Assembly: GCF_030272615.1 (NCBI RefSeq)
Contig: NC_081414.1
Coordinates: 770,665,653 to 770,729,652 of the forward strand
DNA from: Cryptomeria japonica
Lineage: Eukaryota > Streptophyta > Pinopsida > Cupressales > Cupressaceae
Reading direction: 5' to 3'
DNA: 64,000 bases
Shown: positions 46,821 through 59,310 of the stretch, piece after piece
Numbering within the stretch: the stretch's first letter is position 1
Layout of the letters: every line of letters starts with the position of its first letter
The notes under the pieces: generated by a model
Databases searched by the model: none
The model's input: the letters and a program-made list of their open reading frames with translations, nothing else
Told to the model about the DNA's origin: nothing
Program-made: the position numbers and the translations under genes

Positions 46821-47431
46821 CTAATCAGGAGGGGAAATCACTTCTAACTTCTCCTTGAGGTACTCAAAAGTATCCTCAAGTAAAGGCTTTGTGAAAATAT
46901 CTATAATCTGGTCATTTGTGGATACATATTCCAACCTGATTTCTTTCTCATTTACCTTCTCTCTCAAAAAATGAAACTTGATAGACATATGCTTAGTCTT
47001 TGAATGCAACACCGGATTCTTATAAATGCTAATAGCACTTGAATTATCATGGTAAATAGAAATAGTCTCATCATAGGCAATTCTAATATCCTTCAACATA
47101 TGCTTCATCTAAACAACCTGAGTACAATTGTTAGCAACAATAATATATTCTACCTCTAAATAGTAGATAAAGAAATGGAATGTTGCTTCTTACTCAACCA
47201 TGAAACCAATCTCTTACCCAAGAAAAATTCACCATCACTAATACTCTCCTGGTCATCAATATCTCCTACCCATTTAGCATTACTAAAGGCACTCAAAGTA
47301 AAATCATTATTCTTAGGATACCATAAACCAAAATCAGCAATTCCTTTCATATATCTAAAAATTCTTTTAACAACAACATGAGATTCCTTAGGATCAGCTT
47401 GAAATATAACAACAAGACAAACAACATTCAT
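46821..47431 (-). pseudogene. C3 RNase H domain (two pieces)
   Basis: The minus strand reads KRIFRYMKGIADFGLWY, then SNAKWVGDIDDQESISDG (first Asp replaced by Asn, as in C1), LVSWLSKKQHSISLST, a gap with stops around 47110-47155, then YHDNSSAISIYKNPVLHSKT, STNDQIIDIFTKPL and the C-terminus FEYLKEKLEVISPPD. Complete in layout but not translatable. Confidence 0.88.
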
Positions 47432-48364
47432 GATATCTGGTCAAGTCTGAGTCAAATATAGCAATCCACCAATCATAGATCCATATCTGGTCTGATTTTC
47501 TTTAGGGGAATCATCATCCTTAGTCAATTGACATCTGGTCACCATAGGATTTCCAACTGGCTTTGAATCTTCTAATCCAAACTTCTTCAACAATTATTTC
47601 ACATACTTTGACTCAGATATGAAGATACCTTTATATAACTGAGTAATTTGCAATCCTAGAAAGAATTTCATCTAACCAATCATAGACATCTCAAATTCAT
47701 TCTGCATTTCATCAGCAAACTTCTTGCACAAACTATCATTCCCTCCAAAAATAATATCATCAACAAAAACTTCAACAATCAAAATGTTATCATTATCAAT
47801 CTTAAAATACAGATTACTATCAAAAATGCCTTTGTTGAATCCTAGCTTCACCGGATACTTATCCAATCTCGCATACCAAACCCTAGGGTCTTGCTTCAAT
47901 CCATACAAAGCTTTGTTCAGTCGGCACACCATATCCTTTTCATCAGTCAATTGCAATACATCTAGTTGCTCTATGTGTACTTCTTCTTCTAATTTGCCAT
48001 TAAGAAAGGCTAACTTGACATCCATCTGATATACCTTGAAATCCCTATAAGTAGCATAAGAAAGAAATAATCTAACACCTTCAATTCTTTCCATCGAAGC
48101 AAAAGTCTCCTCAAAATCAATTCCTTCCATCTGAGAATATCCTTTACAAACAAGTATTTCTTTATTCCTAACAACTTCACCTTCCTTATTAAATTTATTT
48201 CGGAAGACCCATTTAGTTCCAATTAAATTTTTGTCTTTTGGTCTGGGTACCATAATCCATGTATTATTCTTTTCAATCAGATTCAATTCTTCTTCCATCT
48301 CTCTCATCCAATGTTCATCTTTACATGCTTCACTCACATCCTTAGGTTCAATAATAGAAATCAA
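47432..48364 (-). pseudogene. C3 reverse transcriptase
   Basis: The largest clean piece is 47672-48364 (230 codons). It shows WMREMEEELNLIEKNNTW, TKWVFRNKFNKEGEVVRNK, then YQMDVKLAFLNGKLEEEV (catalytic Asp of motif A present), NKALYGLKQDPRVWY and VFVDDIIFGG (the two Asp of motif C present). The piece continues with stops toward 47432 (FLGLQITQLYKGIFI, QTRYGSMIGGLLYLTQT). It would copy RNA to DNA; it is broken by stops. Confidence 0.92.
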
Positions 48365-48403
48365 ACAATACTCAACTTGATCTTATGCAATTCTTCTCCT
48401 AGT

Positions 48404-49456
48404 CTAAACATCTATATTTTTATCTCCTGTAATCTGATTTTCTGAATGATTTAATCTTACATACGTCCAAGTCTTATCATTTTCTTGAATTTCAGAGTCT
48501 TGACCTTTTTCTTCAGCAGTTGCACTAGCTCTTTCACCTTGACTTTTTGAGTTCACCGAAACAATATGAACTTGGTTCTGGATTTGAACTTTCTTTCCTT
48601 TATCATAACTATCATTCTGATCATCTGAATCATATCTAGAGGATTTGAGCTGATACTCATTACCTTCATCAACTTTGACATTATCACTCTCAACTATCTT
48701 TCTCAATCTCTTATTATAGGACCGATAGGCCTTTCTTTTAGTAGAATAACCAAGAAATGTTCCTTCATCACATCTAGCATCAAACTTCCCTAAATCTTCA
48801 TCCCTTTTGATATAACATTTACTTCCAAAATTTTTGAAATATCTTACAGTAGGAGTATGACTAAACCATAACTCATAAGGAGTCTTACTAGTATCTCTTT
48901 TGATATGCACCCAGTTAAGAGTGTAAATAGTAGTATTCACAGCTTCTATCCAATAAACATGTGGAACATTTCCTTCAATCATCATTGTCATATCAGCTTC
49001 CTAAATGGTTCTATTATTCCTTTCCACTACTCCATTTTGCTAAGGGGTTCTTGGAGCAAATAACTGTCTCTGTATCCCATGCTCTTCACAAAATGTATTG
49101 AACTTACTGGAGATGAATTATCCACCTCTGTCAGATCTCAAACACTTTATCTTCAATCCCATCTCTATCTCAACCATAGATTTGAAAATCTTGAACTTCT
49201 CCAATGCTTCATACTTTTCCCTTAAGAAAGTAACCCACATCATCCTTGAATAATCATCAATCAACAACATGAAATATCTGTCTCCTTACAAAATTATAAC
49301 TCTAGAGGAATCACACAAATCAATATGGACAAGAACCAATAGTCCATTAGAAAAATGCTTCTTACTTTTGAAAGAAACTCTGGTTTACTTCCCTGATTGA
49401 CATTCTTTGCATATAGATTCATTAGGCTTCATCAATTTATAAAGATCTCTTACTAC
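48404..49456 (-). pseudogene. C3 integrase
   Basis: In order on the minus strand: CKECQSGK (end of the HHCC zinc finger), HIDLCDSS (first catalytic Asp), LIDDYSRMMWVTFL, CLRSDRGG (second Asp), NTFCEEHGIQRQLFAPRTP*QNGVVER (the Glu changed around the QNGVVER box), then HVYWIEAVNT and the long C-terminal part (KTPYELWFSHTPTVRYFKNF, CDEGTFLGYS). Several TAG/TGA stops lie upstream of the clean stretch 48404-48991. Confidence 0.9.
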
Positions 49457-50160
49457 CTAAGTAGAACTTATCTTAATCATGCTATCAAAATTCACATGAC
49501 ACATCCTTCTATGCCATAACCAACTATCATCAATCTGAGAAATCAAACAACTTTTACCAGCAGCATTCAAGTGAAAGATATCACCTTTTGTCTTTGTACC
49601 GGATGCAATTTCATTTTTGGAGGTACTCAAGATTCTACACTTCTCATTATTGAATTGAAGATCATATCCCTTGTCAACCATCTATCCAACACTCAAAAGA
49701 TTATGCTTTAGGCCTTCTACATATAAGACATCATCAATATTGTGCTTACCATCAAGAGAAATAGAACCTCTACCATTAGTTATACCAAGTTTGTTATCAC
49801 CAAACCTAACAACACCACCATCATACTTTTCCAAGCTCACAAAATATTTATTATCACTTGTCATATGATGAGAGCATATCTACTATCAATCACCCATTCA
49901 TAGTTCTCTTCAACTTGTGCAGCCGAAGCTCCTTCCTCATTAATGCAACTAGTAGAATTAGTAGGTATTGGATTATCTTTCTTGATAGCTATAAACACCA
50001 ATTCATTATCACTTGAATTTCCTTTATCAGATTCATCATATGTCACACCTTCATCAACAAGATAATAACATAACTCTTTCCAGACATCTTGAAGCAAAAT
50101 GTCCTATCTTACTGCATGAAAAATATTTAAGAGGCAACTTTCCTTCATTGTTACTGTCTC
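49457..50160 (-). pseudogene. C3 gag zinc knuckle, protease and pre-integrase region
   Basis: The minus strand reads YFSCSKIGHFASRC (knuckle with first Cys changed to Tyr or Phe), an acidic stretch, WVIDSRYALI (the Asp-Ser of the Copia protease active site; the third position is Arg instead of Gly), then GSISLDGKHNIDDVLYVEGLKHNLLSVG and the GAG-pre-integrase zinc finger beginning LWHRRMCHVNFDSM. Frameshifts occur at about 50090 and 49860. Confidence 0.85.
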
Positions 50161-50215
50161 TCTTAGGTAATCTCCTAGAAATCAATGCTTCAAGATCCCC
50201 AAGCTCTCACTCTTC

Positions 50216-50941
50216 TTATTCAATTTCCTTCATCTCTTTCTCATATCTTGATATCATCCTTGAAGAACTTTCACTCGGATCAAATGTTTGCTTCTCCCTT
50301 CCAGAAATAGTGGCTTTGAATGCAAATTCTACCTTAGGAAGACAACTACAAAATTCACTCAGTTCAAAGGTTGTTAGCTTTCTAATCAACATATCTTTGG
50401 TCATATCAGTCATGGTCTGAATCTCCTCAATAGTATCAACTTTATGTTTGTAGGATGTAGGTAAGGATCTAAGCACTTTAGTAACTATCTCTGATTCTTC
50501 CAAATTTCCACTGGCACATTTGATATTGCACACAAGTTCACTCACCTTTTGCATAAAATAAGTAATGTTCTCATCTTCACCTATTCTCAACATCTCATAC
50601 TCTCCTTTTAGGATTTTGAACTTAGCAATCTTCACAAAGTTGTCTCCTTCATATAGGTTTTCCAACTTCTTCCAAATCTCATGAGCAGTCTGCAATTCCA
50701 TCACATTTGTCATTTTAGAATCAGTCAAAATGCTCAACAATGCTTCTTTAGCCCTGATATTATATTCAACTTCCTTAATCTCATCTAGAGTTGAAGGACC
50801 ATTTGCAGGAATAGTATATTTGTCTCTTGTAACTTTCCAATAATCTTCACCAGTGCATTTCAAATGATACTCCATCTAATTCTTCCAAAGATAATAATTA
50901 GTTCCATCAAATCTTGGACTCTCCTTCTTGTAAGTCACCAT
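50216..50941 (-). pseudogene. C3 gag
   Basis: ATG at 50941 (MVTYKKESPRFDGTNYYLW), one TAG at 50876-50878, then open to 50216. Contains AKEALLSILTDSKMTNVMEL, AHEIWKKLENLYEGDNF and the long helical UBN2/Copia gag pattern (MQKVSELVCNIKCASGNLEE, VLRSLPTSYKHKVDTIEE). It forms the particle shell in active elements. Length is normal to the knuckle. Confidence 0.9.
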
Positions 50942-50980
50942 CCTGGATTACCTCAAGCTATTAAACATCTCTGGACGAAC

Positions 50981-50994
50981 CCACTCTGATACCA
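50981..50994 (-). promoter_or_regulatory. Primer-binding site of C3
   Basis: The minus strand reads TGGTATCAGAGTGG two bases after the 5' LTR end. This is the plant initiator-Met tRNA site (TGGTATCAGAGC) with one late mismatch. Confidence 0.92.
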
Positions 50995-50996
50995 AT

Positions 50997-52203
50997 TGAG
51001 AGGGGGGGTGAATCAGTTGTCACCAAATTTTATAGCAACTTACTTTAATATCTGATATGATAATTAACAATGAAAGAATAAATCAACAACACAACATGAA
51101 CACACATAACACCAATATTTTTGATGTGGAAAACCTGGTTAAGGGAAAAAAAATGGTGGGAACCTACCCACAATATGATGATACCCTATTAGAAGTATAT
51201 GAAATATTGCAATGGGGAATGCACATGCATTCAAGCACACTACCTAGAGCTCACTGCTAAAAAACAAAAAAGGACTACAACCCTTGAAAGACTCACTATC
51301 TTACAAACACATTCAGATCTTACACTCGAAAGATCATGAACTGAGAAAATAACATCTCCTCATGCCTGGATACAACTCCAGTGAAGCACATATAACTTCT
51401 TCTTTTCACACTTCTTTTCCGCCTCCAAAATATCAATACATTATTCACACATACACTCATCCATGGCATCGTACACTCAATTACAAATATATTACATTTA
51501 TTTATACATGACATCAACCTTGGATCAATATCATCAAGGTTGGCTCAACACATATTACCTAATTACAAAATTATGACCATACACGCTACAATATCATGTG
51601 GAAAAAAAAAATGTCGACTAAGATATAGCATGGACCTAAATTACCACCTCAAATATGAAACACCTCCAGTAATTATCTCGGACATCCGCAACACGCTACA
51701 ATCATCATGTTGGCCAAGAACACCACCGGAGCAAGGAAAATCATCAATAACGTGCTCACTAATCAAGGTGGACCACCAACACAAATAGCACATAATCTAG
51801 AAACATCCAAAAGCATCATGAATTACCACAATAACATCCCTACCAACTTAAATTACTAGAATCATCGTTATCATCATACCGAACTTCAAGAACATTAACT
51901 AAATTGACTGTCAACTTGCAAAAATTACTTGTGGAGCTCCAAACCATGAACCACTTGAATTGAGGACACACATCAATATCCTAAACATAATCTCTATCTC
52001 TACACATCATGATATTATAATGCAGAGGAATGCATATCAAAATCCTGAACACCAACAATACTAAACAACAAGAAAAATTGGCCTCAACACAAATTCTCAT
52101 AACACTCAAATCTTCATGCAGACCTCTAACACTTTCACTAAATCAACTAGAGATATCACTCTACAAACCCTTTAATCCAGACACTGATCATCAATATATA
52201 GCA
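50997..52203 (-). repeat. 5' LTR of C3, truncated by G4
   Basis: Begins TGAGAGGGGGGGTGAATC next to the primer-binding site. Similarity to the left LTR ends at 52203 (left-copy equivalent about 46371), where TGTAGCGCCC of G4 starts. Confidence 0.87.
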
Positions 52204-54601
52204 TGTAGCGCCCACCAATAAACCCCAAGGAAACTTACTACAACTAGGTCCAAAAGAGTGGAATAAATTTTGTTTTGTTTACTAATAAGGTTACATCTAC
52301 TCAAACTAGACACTAAGTTAATGTTTTAGTTTAATGGTTTGAATACAATGGTAATTGTTTATTTGTTTCTCCCTATATAATATTACTGACGCAGGTGGAG
52401 ACATTACAAGGTTTCAACGTTTCCCCAAGGTATTGATGTCACTACTAATTCCTACGTCATTATGGTTTATGGTCAGTCTATTTAGTTCACCATTATCATA
52501 TTTGTTCATTCCTATGATTCTAATGATTTATCCTTATCATGGAGCATGTCTATAAATTCATGTATGCAATTTAACCTATATCGTATGATTCATATAATAT
52601 GCTACTATTTCTGTCCATTATTCAATGCATCTACCAAGGCATGCTCATTAACCTACATATGCAATTCTACATGCTCATAATGACATTTACGCAACATTAG
52701 TTTTATGGCAGGCATAACACAATTGTATAGATTCTCATTTAGCATCTAATGATGTTTATTTACTAAGCTCCATAATATTTTTCAGCATTAGTGTTGATCT
52801 AGTTTTCAAGCATCTAACTACATTCTCATGAATCTTGTATTTCACATGCTTTACCAATGAAAGTATAAGCTCTTCATTTAATGCCATTGTTCATGTGATT
52901 GGTCTCATAAATATGTACAATCATCTTCTTAGTTTACTTCCATATTCATATAAAAATATTGGAAGTGCAATCATTAATTCAATCTATTGCTAAGAAATAT
53001 CATGAAAAGGAGTAATAACATCCATTTTTCATTATATCCACATATCTACTATTTAGCATTTTACTACCACATAAAGAATAGTATTGCTGATTTAACTAAT
53101 TCACAAGATACATTTCAATCCCAATTACTAACCTATCACATAAGTTAAGCATGACAATTCATTCATGTTCTATAAGTTTAAATTAAAGAAATATGAATGA
53201 TTAACAATTAATAAGACACTACTATCAAAGGTATATCATTTTCTTCTTTCTTTCTGCTTACATTCGATTAACTTATACCATTACCTCTATTTAAATGTAC
53301 CATCTAAAGTAACTCATGAATACTTATAGGTTGTTTTACATAGTATTGCAATCGTGAGTATTCACTCACTTCTTATACAACATTTTTAGATTATTACATG
53401 CTTTGATTTTATTCACCATAAGATGTACAAAACATGAATCTGCTCCAAGGTTCAAGTCAACATGGAGAAAGACTCCAAGTCCACGTACGAAGACGGCACC
53501 AAAGAAGAGGGAAAAAACCCAATGGCAAAAATTTCCAACCACCCAACCAATGTGGAAGCTACAAGGAACCACCCCCCAAGCTAGGAGATTAAAAGAATAC
53601 AAAAATAAGCAAGGACTCACATGTATGAGGGAGTGTCATCACACACCAGCCAAGAACAAGGCACTAGCCTATGGCATGCAGAGCCATCTCAACCTTGAGA
53701 GAGAGACCAAGGGAGATTAGCTTACCATCTCCAAGGTCTTCCCATGCTCAACCTAAAACAACCTCCCTAGGATTGAGTCATGAGGCACTGATGAGTTTTT
53801 ATCTAACTACCCATACCCATTCATTAATTAGTTATCACTTGTTTATAATATGGTAAACTTCTTTATGCCCAAAAGGTCTAGACTTCACGCATCCTTACAA
53901 GGAACCTCATGAAAGTCTATCTCTCATGACCCCCAAGTGTCATAGAGGAGCCCACTCCCTCTACATGGATCCGAAAACAATAAAATAAGAGGTTCTTACA
54001 TAAGTAAAAATCTAAAACAAGCACCAACCATGTCATATCATGACACACACACATACCCCAAGGATTAAACAACAATACATGTGAAAACACGAGCCTCTTA
54101 ACTAAAGAAATACTACTAACTCATGATACTACTGCTCTTAAACATTTCAAAATCACGAGGTCTTCACACTCGCTACCACAAAATCAGCAGTGAGGTTATC
54201 TTCTCCCCATGGCAACATCATCACAAAGGCATGTCAAATGGGGAAGTAAATCTCATGAAATGCAAATAAAAGCAAAACTCACATTAACCATTGGTCAAAA
54301 AGAAAATGACACAAATGGCCTTGGAATGCAAAACACAAACTTAAAAGATTCTAATTGGGAAAGGTGGACTCAATGTTCAATCCACATTTACAATGTCATA
54401 CACATGTGTATAAGTATAAGTTGTACGATATCTATTATGAATTAATATTATCCAATACATAACAACAATAACAATAAAGCCATCAAATTAACGGTGTGTT
54501 ACAATAATACTGTTATTAATGTCAATCAAATAACTCTAGTTTATTGGACTTATCCGATTATTTTAATGTACAAATGATTTTGTCCAATTAAAATCATTAA
54601 A

Positions 54602-54604
<3 letters not shown>

Positions 54605-54676
<72 letters not shown>
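54605..54676. repeat. (AT)n microsatellite in G4 LTR
   Basis: Uninterrupted AT dinucleotides over about 70 bp. Confidence 0.95.
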
Positions 54677-54681
<5 letters not shown>

Positions 54682-55805
54682 TTCTGTAGTTTCCTAAAAC
54701 CAAATTAAATAAGATAATTTACATTTTAAATAAAACAAATTTAAAAATTAAATAAAATATAATTAAAAATTCACAATTTAGATTTAGCTAAAACTAAATA
54801 AAATTTATTTAAATTAAAATAAAATGAAATATATTTATTTTAAAAAATTTTGTTTTATGTATTTAACATGCATTTTTTTTTCTTATTCTTTTATGAGAGT
54901 CAAATACCATCCCAGAAGAAAGGGAATAATGTGTAATTGCACTGTTGGATCGTTATGAAATTTGGATAAGTTGTTTTAAACCCAATTATCGACATTCTCA
55001 TAGAACGATGTTCGTAATATTGTCTGGTGTGAAATTTATTAGCAACAGAGTGTTGATCTAGGAAAAAACAACAGTGTGGACAGCAAGTTTGCAAGTTTGA
55101 TTCAATTTTTTTTCTAATCCATACTTTTGATTAAAATTCTATTTTATGTCATGCAATCTCAGAGCACAAATAACAGCAGAATTGGGAAAAGAAATGGGGT
55201 TTCAACATCAACCCAAACTGGAGAAATAGAGTCCCAATTCCAAAATTTTCTCAGCTAGGAGGAGCAGCAAAGGTTTGGTAAATTTTAGTTTTAAAATAAG
55301 AAAGTTTATTGTTGTTTTCTTTCAGATCAACAAGAAATTTCTTTTCCCAAATTGAGAATTTAAATGAAAGTAATACCTAGCAAATAAAAAATAACAACAA
55401 CAAATCTTGCAACCAATCCTATGGAAAAGAAAATCAGATTTTTTAACCCATTGATTGCAATCAAAATTGGACATTTAAAGGGGAAGAAGCAGAGATTTTT
55501 CTCCCTAAATTTCATCTTCAACTCATAAGGAAAAGAGAGAACAAGGGAGAAATAAAACCCTACCTCTTATTGGAGACAATTGGTGAGGAGAGAAGTTGGG
55601 TAGCAACAATTCACCACGCAAATTTCTACAGCTCTCCAAATCTCCCCCAATTTCCTAGCAATCATTCTCCTTCCAAAACCACCAAAAATTTTCGAAGACA
55701 AGTGTAGAGACTGAATAATCCCCCAAATAAAAACCCTATCTCTCTTTTTTCAAGAGAGAATGAAAATATAATAGAATATTGAAAATTGTTTTATCTCATT
55801 TTTAT

Positions 55806-55807
<2 letters not shown>

Positions 55808-55892
<85 letters not shown>

Positions 55893-56106
55893 GTATATGT
55901 CTATATATGTATGTATATGTCTATATATGTATGTATATGTTTATATGTATGTATATATATACATATGTATACATATGTATATATATGTATATACATATGT
56001 ATATACATACATACATATATACATACATATATACATACATATATACATATACATACATATATATATACATATACATATACATATATATACATATACATAT
56101 ATATAC

Positions 56107-56137
<31 letters not shown>

Positions 56138-56166
56138 CATATATATATATACATATATATATATAC

Positions 56167-56199
<33 letters not shown>

Positions 56200-56246
56200 C
56201 ATGTATATATATATGTATATATATATATATATATGTATATATATAC
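55808..56246. repeat. Large compound TA/CATA/GTATA microsatellite in G4 3' LTR
   Basis: About 440 bp of TA repeats interspersed with TACATA and TATGTA units. Both strands and all frames give Tyr/Ile or His/Thr repeats; these are not genes. The other LTR copy has shorter tracts at the matching place (61565-61627 and 61735-61880). Confidence 0.95.
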
Positions 56247-56850
56247 TGATTTAGAATCAGACAACTAATTTTCATTACATAATTGACTCCTCAATTTTCC
56301 AATTGGATAAAGTCAAATCCAATATTAAATAAATAATGTAATTAAGTAATCAAGGCACATGAATAATTAAAAATTAAAATCACTAAATGACGATAAAGTC
56401 AATATGCGAAAATAAGAAATAATTAAAAATCGCTAAATTTTATTAATTTTAGGATCACAAAATTACTAATGAGGTCATATCTAGTATCAGACAAACACTC
56501 AACACAGTCAAACAAATGTCAGAATTTAAATACAATAAATAATATTAAATCAGTCACTTCTCAAGCAACTTAAATAAAATAACAGAATGATCAACCAACC
56601 ATGCCACATATACTCACAAGCCATGACAACGATGGTGACATGGCGAACTTGCCAAGAGTGATAACAAGGACTTGACACCAAACCTAGACCTAGTGTGCAG
56701 TAAGGGAACCAACGACATCTCTGAACCACATATTGCCATTGGGAAGAGGCACGCTCTCACCTGTCAAGCCAGGGGAGCTCGCACCCAGTTGTCCAAGAGG
56801 AATGAATGCCTTAGTACCTACAACCCTGCAACCACAAAACGATACATTTG

Positions 56851-56851
56851 C

Positions 56852-56904
<53 letters not shown>
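56851..56904. repeat. (AT)n(GT)n microsatellite in G4 3' LTR
   Basis: AT repeats followed by about 20 GT repeats, then TACATACATAACAAG. The corresponding site of the other LTR (62479-62768) is much larger and rearranged. Confidence 0.95.
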
Positions 56905-56905
<1 letters not shown>

Positions 56906-57367
56906 ATACATAACAAGGAAGTGGAGGAATGTCCCAACAACACATCCTACTCAAAATGACTGATGTGACATTGATTCCCCCATGCATACAATCCAACAAT
57001 AGTCTACAATGAACAATTTCATCTTACATAAATAAAAAATAGGGTTAGTATGTCCATCTCATCATAAGCAATAATTAGTAAAATCTATCTATCCACACAT
57101 CGACAAGACACAAATACATGTAGCAATGAAACATCATCATGATATCTAATCACATAAAATAGTAACGAAGCATGAGCACCAATCTATAGTATCCAAAACC
57201 ATGAAACTTACAATATCTATTGATGATCATCAATGAAGCACATCTAAAAGCCAAAATACATCTATGCGTCATGTGAATCCAACAAGTCTACAAAATCCAT
57301 CACAAAATAAATGTCTAATTGAGTCTATAAAAATGGAATAAGAGTATGCTCAAGTGTGGGCATTACA

Positions 57368-57383
57368 TTCTCCCCCCCTTTGC
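57368..57383 (-). promoter_or_regulatory. Polypurine tract of G4
   Basis: The minus strand reads GCAAAGGGGGGGAGAA straight into the LTR start TGTAATGCCC. Confidence 0.85.
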
Positions 57384-58699
57384 TTTGGCTTACTCGTGGA
57401 AGCCTGAGAACAAGTAGGGGTACAACTCTCTCATCTGACCTGCATCCTCCCAAGTGGATGATGTCTCATCATTTGGGTCCCATTGGACCCTTACTCACTC
57501 TATCCCCAATCCTCTGAGGGACATCTCTCTGCGTTGAAGAATGTGCACAGGCTCTAAAGAAAGTTGTCCATCCTCAACCGGTAAGGCATTCCAATGAAGA
57601 ACATAAGATATGTCAGGATGGTATAATCTCAAAACTGATACATGAAATACATCATGGATGTGGAACAAGCTAGGCAGAAATGTAAGGTGATAAGCTATAG
57701 GACCAATCCTCTCCAAAAACCTCAAATGGTCCCATAAATCAAGGTGCCAACTTAGAGCCTTTTCCATAACGGATCAGAATCTTTCGTGGGCGAACTTGCA
57801 AGAATACCCTGTCACTAACTAAGAACTGTCTATCTACCCTATGTGCATTTGCATATTTCTTCTGCCTATCCTATGCAACTGTCATATGCTCTTTAATACA
57901 AACAACATGCTCCTCCATATCCTATAGCATCTCTGAACCAATATGCACCCTATCCTCTAATCTGTCCCAACTAAGGGGACTGTGACAAGGTCTCCCATAT
58001 AAAGCTTGGTAGGGGGAAATGCCAATGGAGCTATGGTACCCATTATTATAAGAAAACTCCACTAAGTATAGGAAATCCTCCCATTTGGACTGCTGATTCA
58101 TAACATACATCCTCAACATATCCTCTAAAATCTGATTCACCCGCTCTGTTTGACCATCCATCTCTGGATGATATGTTGTGCTGTAATTCAACTCATCCCC
58201 ATGTCATGCAACAAAGCTGTCCAAAATGCTAAAGTAAAAACAAGATCCTTGTCTAATATGATCTTACATGGGATACCATTAGCCTGACTACATCTCTGAC
58301 AAAAATTTGTGCAACTATGGATGTTGTGTATGAGGATCTAATTGGTGAAAAATATGCAACCTTGGTCAACCGGTCATCAGTGACCATAATGTCATCATGT
58401 CTATGAGATGAAATAGGCAATCTAACTACAAAATACATGGAAATGATGTCCCATTTCCACTCCAGAACTGTATGAGACTGCAAAAATCCTGTCAAATGTC
58501 GATGCTCTACCTTAACCCGCTGACACTCAAGACAACATGCAACAAAATAAGCTATATCTCTCTTCATACTTGCCTTAAAATAAAGTTGTCTCAAGTCTGC
58601 ATGCATCTTCTTGACACCAAGATGTGCCAAGTAAGGTGCACGATGAGCCTCTATCATGATCAACTTCCGAAGTCCATCGATGGTGGAATATAGATGCAT
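57384..58699 (-). pseudogene. G4 integrase
   Basis: From 58699 downward: HHCC zinc finger (AHRAPYLAHLGVKKMHADLR, then CCLECQRVK), catalytic core start (WKWDIISMYFVVRLP, where the first Asp aligns; VTDDRLTKVAYF), a frameshift around 58200-58250, then YSTTYHPEMDGQTERVNQIL (catalytic Glu box) and NNGYHSSIGISPYQALYGRP, another break near 57780-57920, and the C-terminal LRFLERIGPIAYHLTFL, HDVFHVSVLRLYHPD tail. That tail is the GPF/Y-type module of Gypsy integrases; a chromodomain may follow but cannot be confirmed. Confidence 0.9.
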
Positions 58700-59232
58700 C
58701 CCAAATACCTCAAAATAACATCTTTATCCACTGAATAACCTATTTACCTTCTCTCCAAGGCTCTACCCGATGCTAACTCTGAACTAACCTCCCGGTACCA
58801 TGCATCTGCAGGTAATGTGGTAAGTATGCTTCTCCTCAAATCCACCTCCAAAGTCATTGCTAATATCTCATGTCTCCTACGGCTCAATGCATCTACCACT
58901 ACATTCTCCTTACCCTATATGAACTTCACCTCAAACTCATACTCACACAAGAACTCTATCCAACGTCTCGGTCTGGCATTCAAATTCGGCTGCGTGAATA
59001 TGTACCGCAAACTACAGTGATCCGTGTGCAGCTCAAACTGATGCCCTGACAGATAATGTCTCCAACGAACCAATACATGAACTACTGTCACTAATTCGAG
59101 AGTGTGAGTGGGGTATTTCAACTCATGATCCTTGACTTTTTGTGACTCATAAGCTATCACTCTGCCATTCAGCATCAATACTGCTCCTAATCCCTCTAGT
59201 GAAGCATCAGTATAAACCACAAAATCACCCAA
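58700..59232 (-). pseudogene. G4 RNase H
   Basis: Clean piece 58915-59232: VYTDASLEGLGAVLM (first Asp), HTLELVTVVHVLVRWRHYL (Glu), HTDHCSLRYIFTQ (second Asp), RWIEFLCEYEFEVKFI, then a stop and NVVVDALSRR. The catalytic residues visible are intact, but the frame is cut from RT by a stop. Confidence 0.9.
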
Positions 59233-59310
59233 TGGATCTGGAACTGAAAGTATCAGTGCACTATTTAACTTCTCCTTGAGAGTCCTGAAGGTTCTCTCAT
59301 AGCGATCTGA

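Larger units (their letters stand above)
45151..52203 (-). mobile_element. Copia element C3, nearly full length, 5' LTR cut by G4
   Basis: Left LTR 45151-46510, polypurine tract, pol and gag on the minus strand, tRNA-iMet-type primer-binding site (50981-50994), then the right LTR from 50997, which stops at 52203 where G4 begins. Gene order in the element is gag, protease, integrase, RT, RNase H, as in Copia. About 139 bp of the 5' LTR is missing and should resume beyond the window. The probable left target duplication is ACAAT (45146-45150). Confidence 0.88.
52204..57367 (-). repeat. 3' LTR of G4, about 5.2 kb
   Basis: The right boundary GTGGGCATTACA is certain: it abuts the polypurine tract. 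The left boundary (52204) is inferred from the matching inverted end TGTAGCGCCC and from the break in C3. Only 55392-57250 is confirmed by the second copy at 61139-63242. It holds several expanded AT/GT microsatellites. No supported gene; open stretches at 53366-53720 and 54209-54445 lack motifs. Confidence 0.6.

Noticed and set aside
55779-56275. Long open frames of alternating Tyr/Ile or His/Thr on both strands
   Set aside because: Pure translation of TA/CATA microsatellite; open in many frames at once. The same applies to 61553-61909 and 62312-62858.
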